Shown piece after piece: positions 53,790 through 64,000 of a DNA stretch of 64,000 nucleotides. Source of the stretch: Siphonodentalium dalli (Eukaryota > Mollusca > Scaphopoda > Gadilida > Siphonodentaliidae); contig CP136067.1 of assembly GCA_032622095.1 (NCBI GenBank), positions 1,178,001-1,242,000 on the forward strand, written 5' to 3'. Made by a program: the position numbers and the translations under genes. The notes under the pieces were generated by a model. It did no database searches and was not told the DNA's origin. It saw only the letters and a list, made by a program, of their open reading frames with translations. Within the stretch, counting starts at the first letter, position 1. Each line of letters opens with the position of its first letter.

Positions 53790-55980
53790 TGATGATGATG
53801 ACTGGCCACGGGGAGGGACCAGGACACAATCTTTCCAAGTGTTGGACATTTCCAACATTACATCCGCCCCTATGATAAGGTTGGAAAATTTCCAGCTGAT
53901 GGCCATTCCAGTCCAAAAGTTTGATAAAAAGTAGGAAATTATGCAAATATTGGTCCGAAAACCATACCCCCCCCCAAATAAAATGTTTGAAAATCAAACT
54001 ACAAGATCATTTTAAATCTATTGTTGGTTTGGAAATTACAACTAATGTTGTGTCAGGTATGAAATATCCAACCGTTGAACAAGTAGCCACGTCCCTATCC
54101 GTGTTCAATATTCGAAATACACGGGTTGAAATGACAACGAAAACATTCGCCAAGCCCGAGTAACAATTAATCAAAACTGATTTGCCTGTCGCAATATATG
54201 GGCGTTGACCGTGACGTGTAGCGGTCACGATTTTTGCTCACACGAACTAATACCGTTTTCTTTCTGTGTGCATTTCTATATCAACCCGTTTACACTGTCT
54301 GCGTGTAGATCTGTGTACATTTCTATAGCAATGTAAATGCACCCTTAATGACTCAATCACGAATTAACGCGGTATTTTTCAGACTACTGACATCTATTTT
54401 GAGAGATTTTATCGTTCTTCATCTAGAAGTTGCATGTTGCATGATATTACCAACCAATTCGGAATGGCTGTGTAACGATTAAATGGTAATTTATTGCTTT
54501 GAAAATGTTATCACACTTCGATGTTCTTCAAAAAACAACCTTCTAAATTTGAATTTATTGGCTGTATAAAAACAAATTGGACATTTATTGGTTAAAAATA
54601 TGTCATCAAACTTCGAAGTGTTTTCAAAAATAAACTTCAAAATTTCGAGTTTATTGACTTTGTAAATCACAGGATTACGTGGAAGTTTATTCTTCGCAAA
54701 ATTCGAAATAAACTAGATAAACATTTCCAAGTTTATGGCACAAAAGTATTAATAAGGATTACATTCGCTTTATAACATAGTTTATATGTCATTAGTTCAA
54801 AATGGTTTTCAATATGTCTGAGTCTTTCTTGTTCGTGGTCAGTTCTGTTCTATAATTCTGGTAGTTGGGAGCAGGGATGTGGCTAGAGGGTCTCCGTTGG
54901 GGTGGGGTGTCCACCTTGGGAAATTCCAACTGCACCCCCCCCCCCCTTGAGTCAGAATCACACCAACACAACTTTTTGCATAATTCCTTTTGCACCCCCC
55001 CCCCCTGAGTCGGAATCACACCAACACAACATTTTGCATAATTCCATTTGCACACCCCCTTGTACCTCATGCTCAGGCCTAATTTCCTATATATTCATAA
55101 GCCATGCTTCTATCTTCCCAATATGAGAACATTAAGATATTTTAACCTGAAAATCCCCCCCCCAAAACAACTAGTGGTCTAATTCCAGACAAATGCACAC
55201 AGCTACCGACAATATACCAGGAAACACCGGGCCGACCATGGTTGTTCGGCCCGGTGTGAGAAAATTTTGAAAACTATACAAGAAAATCGCAAATCCTAGC
55301 ATCTGGACTGGCCTCAACTGAAGCTTTCCTAGTGTTGGAAATTTCAAACCTCATGCTCCCCTTCAGGTTGGAAAATTCTTCAACTGATGACCATTTATGT
55401 CTACAAGTTTGACCAAATGTAGTAAAATATTGTTTTGCTAAACTAATTAGCAGTTTTGTATTGGCCATGTGGATGGGGCAATGACACACCGGGCCGAACC
55501 ATGGTGCGAAAATCTGAAAATCTGAAATCTGAACAAGAAAATCGCAAAATCCTAACATCTAGACTAGCCTCAAGCCTTCCTACTGTTGGAAATTTCAAAC
55601 CCTTCACCCCACTTAGGTTGGAAAATTTCCAACTGATGACAATTCCATTGACAATGTTGACCAATTGTATGACAATATTGTTTTCTTAAATTAACTAGAA
55701 GTTTTTGACCAGGGGGGAGGGACCAGGACACAAGCTTTCCAAGTATTGGAAATTTCCAAACTGTCACCCCCCTAGGGTTGGAAAATTTCCAACTGATGAC
55801 CATTTCTGTCAAAATCTTTGACCAAAAATAGGAACATAATTATGCAAATATTGGTCGAAAAACAATAAATTCCCCCCAATAAATTGTTTTTACCTGAAAT
55901 TAGGAATTTCCAACTGTTGAAAATATAGCTCTCTGCTGGGGTGAGACACCCCCACACCACCCCCTCTTGCCACATCCATG
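53790..55980. repeat. Cluster of GGTTGGAAAATTTCCAACTGATG repeats
   Basis: The ~23-bp palindromic core around GGAAATTTCC and GGAAAATTTCCAACTGATG occurs near 53880, 55368, 55615 and 55775, each preceded by CAAGCTTTCC and GTGTTGGAAATTTC variants and followed by GACCAWWTGTAG. Units are about 160-250 bp and partly tandem. Two 76-bp copies of a CCCCCTGAGTCAGAATCACACC block lie at about 54932-55065, with C runs. The stretch 53960-54880 between the repeats holds nothing recognisable. Confidence 0.75.
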
Positions 55981-56040
55981 GTTGGGAGTGACGTCACATC
56001 ATCGGGTGCACTCGAACCGCATAACCGGTATTCTTCGGGA

Positions 56041-57245
56041 CCTAATTCCGCTACATGGCTACCGTAAATTTCATAAATCTCGAGATTTACGTCTAGTTAT
56101 AGTCTAGTTTATGGCAAAAATAGACGCGACTGTTCAATCAGTGTAAATTGTGTTCATGTGCTAATAGTACCTCTTGGTTTGTTGAAGTTCCCGGTATGGA
56201 CATTTACAGTTATGGATACAGGGGCATTAAGCGTAAAAATACATAGTCCGTAATCCATAGTTTCAGAACTGATACCCGGCATTATGTGGGTATAGATATA
56301 GATGACAACGTCATTATTATCAAGTATGCAGGTGCATGGGATAGATTTGTTGATGTATTTGAAAGTCTGCAGCCCGTTTGTGCCTAAGTCTGAATCATCC
56401 ACATAGCAAAACGTCAGGAAAACTCGACTTTATGTTTATTTTCACATTGATTTTTAAGGTTTTTATTTTATAAGGAATAACTATTTTAGACTGATGCAGA
56501 AACAATAGTTGGCCGTAAATTGTGACAAGAAAAATATATGACTGCAAATACATAAAAATATGTCATTTAATTTAGAAAATAATAATAGTTTGTGTCATTT
56601 TGTTGTTGAATCCAGAATACCGGTTAAATTTGGCAAACAACTCCCGAGTACCAATTAACAGATGGGTATGCATACCGCGTAATGCCTGAAATGTCACGAA
56701 TCCTACATATAAAATAAGAGGGGTGCGAAATGTTTACCCAACTGATGAAATGTTGGAGAATGTCACATTTGAAATATTCTTTGCCAAGTCATACCAACGA
56801 TACACACTTCTTCCATGCATATAACACACCATATTGAAAATTGGGCGCGCAGTGTTAAGGATTGTACACGTGTGAAGATTTAAATGTATGTTTGTCTAAC
56901 GTCTCGTTACGATTTCTCCTCAAATCCTTCGAAAAATAAAAATCATTCGATAATTGAATGAACATTAACAAGCGGACGCAAATTATGTTTACGTGTGATC
57001 ATATTAAACTATGCAGTGCTAGTGATTCAGCTTTGATTCGGTAATTACGCCAACGTGTGGTCATAGTATATTTAGATTGAATCTACATACCTTTTGGTAT
57101 TTTCCCTTTGATTATCTTCCATCTTCTTATTCATCGCCATTTGATTAGCTTGCAACATCTGCGACATGTCGTCAATTCTGAAAACATAATCAGGTAACAA
57201 AGCTAGAGATCAGGTTAATTTCGACGATTATAATAAAACAGCTTA
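56041..57245 (-). repeat. Paralogous block 1 (contains exon)
   Basis: It shares GGCTACCGTAAATTTCATAA, GCACCTCTTGG-like words, GAAATGTCACGAATCCTACA, CCAACTGATGAAATGTT and GTAATTACGCCAACGTGTGG in order with 58350-59470 and 61755-62820. The block includes the exon at 57091-57177. Confidence 0.85.
57091..57177 (-). CDS. 87-bp internal exon, coiled-coil-like, copy 1
   Basis: On the minus strand, GATTATGTTTTCAG is followed by 87 open bases and GTATGTAG. In the only open phase it encodes 28 full codons plus split codons at both ends (IDDMSQMLQANQ at the start, MEDNQRENTK at the end). The exon is phase-symmetric (2-2) and 29 codons long, so copies can be added or lost without changing the frame. The content, rich in Gln, Met, Lys, Glu and Asn without Pro or Gly, suggests an alpha-helical rod. 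Its paralogue is at 59327-59413. No protein family is recognised. Confidence 0.65.
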
Positions 57246-57249
57246 ATGT

Positions 57250-57770
57250 AGACAGTATACAGTGCCTCCCGTTGTCTGGTATAACGTGGTACCAGTCGGT
57301 GGCCACCGAGCCTGAGAGTGAGGGCGGTCACCGACAGCAGAGGATGGGTACCGCCCCTCATCGGCTGTTACTGTGGTCCATGCCCAGAGTGACGGTCGAG
57401 ATAGGGGTGGGTCAGAGTGATCGCATACAGGGATGGCACAGATCGGCAACAGACTGGGGTGGCACAGAGTGACCGTATATACGAGTGGCACAGAGTGGCC
57501 GCAGAGTAGGGGTGGCCCAGAGTGAAATCGAGGATGGGGTGGCCCAGAGTGCAAGCCGAGGAGTGGGTGGCCCAGACTGTCATCGAGGCCGAGAACACCC
57601 AGAGTGCCTGCAGATGAGGTGGTGGCCCAGAGCGCCATCGAAGCCCGGGTGGCACAGAGTGAGAACCGATGAGGGGGTGACACAGAGTGTCAGTCGATGA
57701 GCGGTAGCCCACTGTGCACACGAACCAGGGCATGACAGTACAGACTGATTTATTGCCCACGAACCAGGGC
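57250..57770. repeat. GTGGCCCAGAGTG minisatellite, ~30-32 bp period
   Basis: GGGTGGCCCAGAGTG or GGTGGCACAGAGTG recur about every 30-32 bp with variable spacers such as ATCGAGGATG and AACCGATGAG. It is preceded by GACAGTATACAGTGCCTCC, shared with 59470. Two copies of ACGAACCAGGGCATRACA close it. GC-rich minus-strand frames of up to 146 codons are repeat by-products. Confidence 0.82.
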
Positions 57771-57779
57771 ATAACAATA

Positions 57780-59470
57780 CAGACTGATTTATTTCAGACT
57801 TATCATGTTGTCTAAATAACACAATCCAACACAACCAACAACTTTAGTATCTGGACATGACAGCACTTACTGAGGTGAGACAGCCTTCACATATCTGTTA
57901 GACAGTTTCTGATTGGTCCGTTAGACATATAACCATGGCCCTTCCTATAAACTGACAAACGAGCGACCTTTGAGTATTAGTTGTTTGTGAAATACGAACA
58001 TAAATATGTTCATGACATACACCTCGCGGAAACTTCATAACGTAATATCTGGGTAGTCACACAATATGATTCAAAACAGAATCTTCCAATATGAGTCATG
58101 CTAATGTTAATGCAAATAAAAAGGAATGAAATGAGTGCATCTCGATCGAGATAAATAGACAGTACATGACGTCACTTTCTATTTAAAGTATCGTTAGTTG
58201 CCGGGTAACCTTCATAGTATCATCTGAACAAATGCCAACCTCCGGGAAATTCGAATAAGTTAGTTTTAATAACAACAAATTGACGACATCATGATATATC
58301 ATAGCTCACGGCTCAGAGAGAGAGTAATAAACTAGATGACAATTTCCAAGCTGATGGCTACCGTAAATTTCATAAATCTCGTGAATTAGATCTGGTTATA
58401 ATCTAGTTTACAGCAAAAATAAACGCGACTTTTCGAGCAGTATAAATTGTGGTCATTTAACTAATAGTACCTCTTGGTGTGTTAACGTTGTCGGTGTGGA
58501 TACTTCAGCAAATGCGCGAAAACTATTATAAAGGGGTATGCAGTGTAAAAGATACTAATATTTCCTTAACTGATACCCGGTAACCAGTGAGTATAGATAT
58601 GGGTGATCATACCGTGATATCCTCATTATTATCAAGTCTACATGTTCATGGGCTAGATTTGTTGATGTATTTGGAACTCAGCCTTAGTCCGCTATTTACG
58701 ACCTTTTTATTTTATAAAGAAAAAATAGTTTGGACTGTTTCCAGAAACAAGAATTTGCTATAACATGTGAAATGAAAAATATATAACTGCAATACAGCAA
58801 ATATGTCATTTCATTTAGAAAATAATCATAATTTGTGTAATTTTGTTGTTAAATCCTTAATACCGGTTAAATTTGGCATATAAATCCCGAGTGCCAGTTA
58901 ACAGATGCGTAATAATACCACGTTCCGCCTGAAATGTCACGAATCCTACATACAAAAAAAAGAAGAGTGGGAAATGTTTACCCAACTGATGAAATGTTAG
59001 TGAAACAGTTTATGGCATGTCCCATTTGAAATATTCTTTGCCAAATCATACAAGCGATACACACTTCTTCCATAATCCCATGCATATAACACACCATATT
59101 GAAAATCTTGTTCGCAACGTTAAGGATTGTACATCTATGATCATTTACATGTTGTCTTATGTCTGGTTACGGTTTATCATCAAATCCTTCGAAAGATTAA
59201 AATCATTCATTAATCGCATGAAAATTAAGTCAGGCGAAAATTAAGTTTTCTATGCACGTGATTCAGCTTTGGTTCGGTAATTACGCTAACGTGTGGTCAT
59301 ATTATATTTATATTGCATCTACATACCTTTTGGCATTTTCCCCTTGATTACCTTCCATCTTCGTATTCATCGCCATTTGATTTTCTTGCACCATCTGCGA
59401 CATGTCTTCAATTCTGAAAACATAACCATTTAACACAGCTGAATATAAGGATAATTTCGACGATTAATGT
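57780..59470 (-). repeat. Paralogous block 2 (contains exon)
   Basis: Its first part (57800-58350) pairs with 61015-61740, and its second part (58350-59470) with both 56041-57245 and 61755-62820. It includes the exon at 59327-59413 and a GAGAGAGAG run at 58312 that is expanded in block 3. Confidence 0.85.
59327..59413 (-). CDS. 87-bp internal exon, coiled-coil-like, copy 2
   Basis: Acceptor GGTTATGTTTTCAG and donor GTATGTAG frame an 87-bp exon in the same 2-2 phase as copy 1, 2236 bp upstream in the gene. It encodes IEDMSQMVQENQ at the start and MEGNQGENAK at the end. Of the 28 complete codons about seven differ in amino acid, while length, phase and splice sites are kept. This points to a functional tandem exon duplication rather than random decay. 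Upstream exons are not seen; the gene may begin beyond 64 kb. Confidence 0.65.
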
Positions 59471-59680
59471 AGACAGTATACAGTGTCTCCAGTTGTCTGG
59501 TATAGCGTGGCACCTGTCGAGTGGCCACCGTGCCTGAGTGAGAGCCGATGACCAGAGTGCCAACCAAGGATGGGGTGGCCCAGAGTGTCCGCCGATGAGG
59601 TGTTGCCCAAAGTGCCCACGAGCCAGGGCATAAACCAGACTCCCCGCGAACCAGGGTGGGCCAGAGTCAAGGAGGTTCAC
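59471..59680. repeat. Second, shorter GTGGCCCAGAGTG minisatellite
   Basis: It starts with GACAGTATACAGTGTCTCC like the one at 57250 and contains about five diverged units, ending in CGAACCAGGGTGGG. Confidence 0.78.
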
Positions 59681-60436
59681 AAAACCAGGCGCACTGCGTT
59701 TAGAAGAAAAACCGAGAAATCGTGACTTTCACGAAATATGTTAAATTACCAGTGCATGTTTAACAAAAGCGAAAGTGTTCGAATATATATTCGAAGACCA
59801 GGAGCGTTGTGACACGAACAGCCTTATTTAAGAGTCACCATTACCAGATTTTTGGTGGCCCTGACGTTTGTTATCTATCGATGGTGTGCGACAAGTATTC
59901 ATGTGGTCCAAATAAGCGTATTGTACAGATGCATGTACGTGGACAATACTGTTAAAGCCAATCAATTAAAAATACTCCGGGTCGGAAAAATATTAAGGGA
60001 TGGCAATTTCAAACATGGAAGCAAATCTATCTGAAATGTTATACGGCCTATCATATATATATTTCCCAAATTATGCGCTTTTTTGTCATATAGGAGTTTT
60101 ATCATTTGAACTGACTTCCAGCAACTAATTTGTACTACCCTAACCGTATCGGAGTAATGGCTTCAGCACTGACATCAATTTAAAATGCTTAACACTTCTT
60201 AATTGAAAGTATATTTCTAGTAATCAAGACATCCTATCAATGGGCCGATCTAATAATGTTCTGACAGAAAAAGTTTTCAGACAGCGCAGTTATCGTGCCA
60301 ATCGGACAGGACAATTTGAAATTAAAATCTTTAAATTAGATCAGTAGAAGTACTATGCTAAAGTTATGAAACCTTAACTTATCCGATAACGCTTGTTGTA
60401 GGCTTATTGGTTTACTGGCAATTAAAGTTGCGAATG
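59681..60436. other. No gene seen
   Basis: A 60-codon frame at 59852 has no motif. Otherwise unique AT-rich DNA. Confidence 0.4.
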
Positions 60437-60700
60437 TTAACCCTTTCATTGTGGGAGCCTTCGCTGGCGTAGCATTGAATACCCTGTATCGATGAAATTC
60501 TCTTATGCAAGCGATTCTTCCGTAATTAGCATCGAATACATAGGATAATGCACTGGCTTAAAAGCTCAGTGCAAATATCGTTAGGCCAAAGCAATCCATT
60601 GAGTGTGTGGGGCTCCCGATGGGAGACTAGTATATATAAGATAATGCATGACACAGGGTTTTCGCAACATTTCAGGAAGCTCCAGTCATGAAAGTGTTAA
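60437..60700. mobile_element. 256-bp TTAA MITE related to the 43-bp minisatellite
   Basis: TTAA (60437-60440, 60697-60700) flanks 60441-60696. The left end CCCTTTCATTGTGGGAGCC and the right end (GGAAGCTCCAGTCATGAAAG before TTAA) are imperfect inverted repeats. Inside is a GTGTGGGGCTCCCGATGGGAG piece of the 82-bp hairpin type, and TATATATAAGATAATGCATG with ACACAGGG, reminiscent of the 69-bp hairpin. The ends match the minisatellite unit of 18.94-24.53 kb. Confidence 0.78.
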
Positions 60701-61014
60701 TCAAAATTTCACAATGAAAATTCAACTGCTCGTTCACGAAGTTTAATAATATGACCATGTGCGGGTGTATTTAAATCACTGGTTTGAATATATATTAGAT
60801 ATACCACATGGTGTAGTAGTCGACTTGCTCTTATTCCTATACAAACATGCATGAATTTACAGTGGACAACCCAGCCGCCATTTACCTCTAGCACAACGGT
60901 TATGAATTGAACAAATTCTTGGTTCTCACGGTTTGTTAATTGGCACCAACCAAGCAGTACAGCCAAAACCTGAAAACACCGATCTGAAATTTTGCTGATT
61001 TAGTTACTTATTTC
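60701..61014. other. No gene seen
   Basis: Unique DNA between the MITE and block 3. Confidence 0.35.
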
Positions 61015-61690
61015 ATGTTGTCTAAATATCCCAAACCAACACGTCACTATTATAATACTGGAACACTTACTTGTTTATTCATGATCATATTACAACTATG
61101 CTTCATATTTATACCATATTTGTTTCTGCTCTGCTGCTTTAGTATAGCGGACACGACAACATTTACTGAGGTGAGACAGATATATTGTTATCGCCCTTCC
61201 CATAAACTGACAAATGAGCGACCGTTTAGTATTAGTTGTGTATGTAATACAAACAGCAATATCGACATAGACATGACACCCACCTCGCGGAAACTTCATA
61301 CCACAAGATCCGGGTAGTCACAAATTATGATTCGAAACAGAATCTTCCAATATGAAATTATTAATAGGCAAATATTAATCACAAACAAATGTACCTCTCC
61401 ACAATATTACCAAGCCTGGGAAAATCGTAAATGTGATTTGTACAATTATAAGTCATGCTAATATTAATGCAAATAACAAGGAATGAAATGTGTCCATCTC
61501 GATCCAGATAAATAGACAGCACGTAACGACGTCACATCTATTGAAAGTATCGTTATTTTCCGGATATACTTCATAGTATCATCTGAACAAATGCCAACCT
61601 CAGGAAAATTCGAATAAGTTAGTTTTAATAACAACAAATTGACGACATCATGATATATCATAACTCGCGGCACAGAGAGAGAGAGATAGC

Positions 61691-61726
<36 letters not shown>

Positions 61727-62820
61727 AATAAACTAGATGAAAATTGCCAAGTGTATAGTTACCGTAAATTTCAAAAATCTCGGGATTTAGATCTGGTTAT
61801 AACCTAGTTTATGACAAAAATAAGCGCGAATTGTCGAGAAGTATAAATTGTGGTCAGCGTTAATAGTACCGCTTGGTGTGTTGAATTTACCGGGGTGGAT
61901 ACTTCAGCAAATGCGCGAAAACTATTATACAGGGTTATTAAGTGTAAAAATACTAAGTGCATAATCGATATTTTCTTAACTGATACGTCGGTGTTCAGTG
62001 GGTACAGATAAGGTGATAACCTCATTATTAGCAGGTCTACATGTTCGTGGGCTAGATTTATTGGTGTATTTGAGATTCAGCAGCCTCGTTTGTGCCTCAG
62101 CCTTAGTCAGCTATTTTACAAAAAGTCAGGTATACTGATTTATGACCTTTTTTATTTGATAAAGAAATACTATTTTGCAGAAAGAACAATTGGTTGTAAC
62201 CTATGAAATGAAAAATGTATGACTGCAATACATCAAAACATGTCATTTAATTAAGAAAATAACTATAATTTGTATAATTTTGTCTTTGATTCCTGAATAC
62301 CGGTTAAATTTGGCATACAAATCCCGAGTACCATTTAACAGATGGATATGAATATCGCGTACCGCCTGAAATGTTACGAATCCTGCATACCAAAAACAAG
62401 ACGGGTGGGAAATGTTTACCTCAACTGATGAAATGTTAGTAAAAACGTTTCTAGCAAAAACGTTTCTAGAATGTCCCATTTTAAATATTCTTTGCCAAAT
62501 CATGCAAACGATATGCACTTCTTCCATAATCTCATGCATATAACATACCATATTGACAACATCGGGTTCGCAAAGTTACATGTTAAGGTATGTACATGTG
62601 TGATCATTTACAAGTATGATTGCCTTATGTATCGTTATAGTTTATCTTCAAATCGTTCGAAAGATAACAATTCATTCGATAATCACATGAACATAACAAA
62701 CGGGCGCAACTTAAGTTTACGTGTGATATTATTAAAATATGCATATGCTAGTGATTTAGCTTTGGTTCTGTAATTACGCTAACGTGTGGTCATAGTATAT
62801 TGAGATTGAATATACCTACG
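61015..62820 (-). repeat. Paralogous block 3 (exon lost)
   Basis: It matches block 2 throughout, including ACCTCGCGGAAACTTCATA (61282), CATCTGAACAAATGCCAACC (61580) and the intron words before the exon (GTAATTACGCTAACGTGTGG, 62771). The match stops at 62815-62822 exactly where the 87-bp exon should begin; CTCGACGGGCACTCTGGG follows instead. A long GA microsatellite lies at 61672-61724. Confidence 0.8.
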
Positions 62821-62939
62821 TTCTCGACGGGCACTCTGGGACATGGTCAGATTGACAACCGATGCGGGGCGCTACCCCTGCATGTGGAGTAAAATTGGTC
62901 TGAATGTCTAAAAAATCCGCCAAATTTCGTAAGTTGTGT

Positions 62940-64000
62940 GCAATAATATTAAAGTAAACATTATAAATCAAAGATCTTAAAGAGATCTGGATGAAACACC
63001 AATCGATCTATAATAGCCCAATAAATAAAAACTACCTTGCGATAAATCGCAAACCTTTTAAAAATTAATTAATTAATTAATCGCAATGGTTTGTGATTTA
63101 TCGCAGATATATGTTTATGCATTGGCACTAATGGGCTTGAACCGTATAACTATAAATAAAATCAGACATCTCTAACAGGTCTGGGTAAACCACCAACCGA
63201 TCTATAATAACACGGTGGGGCTACAATAGACATATCGGTCTTTCACAGCCAGCATGCATGTGGGATAAGGGGAGCAAGTCACAAAACAACTTTGCGAAAA
63301 ATCATAAACACCTTTGCGATAACTCACAAACCTTTACGAAAACTCGCAAACCTTTACGATAAATCTGAAACATCTTTACGATAACTCTCAGACTATGTAC
63401 TGGGTGATTATATTTTACGATTTATCGCAAAGATGTTTGAGATTTGTCGCAAAGGTTTTTGGCGCTAATGGGCTTCTGTAAACATTATAAATCAGACATT
63501 TCCCTGATCTGTTGCCTGCACGTGGAGCAAAAGTTTTCTGAAATAACCGTCCAAATTTCTTAATTTGTGTGTAAACATTATAAATCAGACACCTTAAACA
63601 GGTCTGACTGAACAACCTATCAATCTATAATTGGCCGGTCGGGCTAAAATAGACCGATCGGCCATTCACAGCCAGCATGCATGTGCGATTAGGGGAGCAA
63701 ATCTTTATAAATCGCAAAACGACTTTGCGAAAAATCACAAACACCTTTGCGATGACTCACAAACCTTTGTGATAAATCTCAAGCATCTTTATGATAACTC
63801 TAAAACTACTTGGTCATTATAGTTTATACAATATAAGGTTTGTGATTTATTGCAGATATATTGTCATGCGTTCGCACTAATGGGGTTGAACCGTATAAAC
63901 ATAATAAATCAGACATCTTAAACAGGTCTGGATGAACCACAAATCGATATACATGTATAATAGCATGGTCGAGCTAAAATAGACTGATCGCTCTTTCACA
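62940..64000. repeat. ~230-bp satellite with AAATCGC palindromes, locus 2
   Basis: AACATTATAAATCAGACATC, GGTCTGG, CACCAATCGATCTATAATA, TTTGCGATTTATCG and ATGGGCTTGAACCGTATAA words recur, as at 51775-52335, along with AATAGACCGATCGGTCTTTC and CAGCATGCATGTG blocks (63225, 63655). The array is irregular and runs off the end of the window. Confidence 0.8.

Noticed and set aside
57243-57834. Minus-strand frames of 146 and 134 codons with HSGPP repeats
   Set aside because: They arise from the 30-32 bp minisatellite and overlap each other in two frames; a protein is not supported.

Overview
The window looks like nuclear DNA of an animal. The supporting signs are GT-AG bounded short exons, the last exon of a C-type lectin domain protein, a very low density of genes, abundant nested transposable elements, satellites and MITEs, and AT-rich unique DNA. 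A marine invertebrate is a reasonable guess from the mix of repeats, but nothing in the sequence fixes the phylum. No complete host gene can be read.

Layout. From 0 to 6.4 kb there is a patchwork of foldback and TTAA-flanked miniature elements, including a striking array of GATATC palindromes, built around a degraded C-type lectin locus (last exon at 5661-5893, minus strand). From 6.45 to 15.36 kb lies a nearly intact Ty3/gypsy LTR retrotransposon: nearly identical LTRs, gag, a -1 frameshift signal, pol with one frame break inside the integrase, and two extra ORFs downstream of pol. From 15.4 to 18.1 kb there is an L1-like retrotransposon remnant cut by a hairpin, followed by three more TTAA MITEs. 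From 18.94 to 24.53 kb runs a minisatellite of about 130 copies of a 43-bp unit whose sequence closely resembles the ends of a TTAA element at 60.44-60.70 kb. From 25.0 to 28.5 kb there is an inverted copy of the 3.9-4.9 kb segment and a ~209-bp satellite. From 28.5 to 43.6 kb is mostly unique AT-rich DNA with hairpins, a decayed SGNH-hydrolase ORF between direct repeats, a hAT-like MITE, and short tandem repeats. From 43.6 to 47.2 kb is a minus-strand CR1/Jockey-type non-LTR retrotransposon. From 47.2 to 64 kb there are degenerate repeats plus a minus-strand host gene fragment: two paralogous 87-bp coiled-coil-like exons (57.1 and 59.3 kb) and a candidate terminal exon (51.1 kb), carried on blocks of DNA repeated three times.

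How the parts relate. The recurring theme is TTAA-targeting elements (piggyBac-type target sites) carrying exact 69-bp or ~82-bp hairpin modules. At least two sequence-distinct TTAA families share the same 69-bp hairpin. The modules also occur in hybrid pairs around a conserved AT-rich spacer, and one type is tandemly arrayed. An empty paralogous site in the window (near 25.2 kb) shows the insertion of one 393-bp copy directly. The only probably competent enzyme genes are those of the Ty3/gypsy element and, less so, the CR1-type element; no piggyBac transposase was found, so the MITEs must be mobilised from elsewhere if at all.
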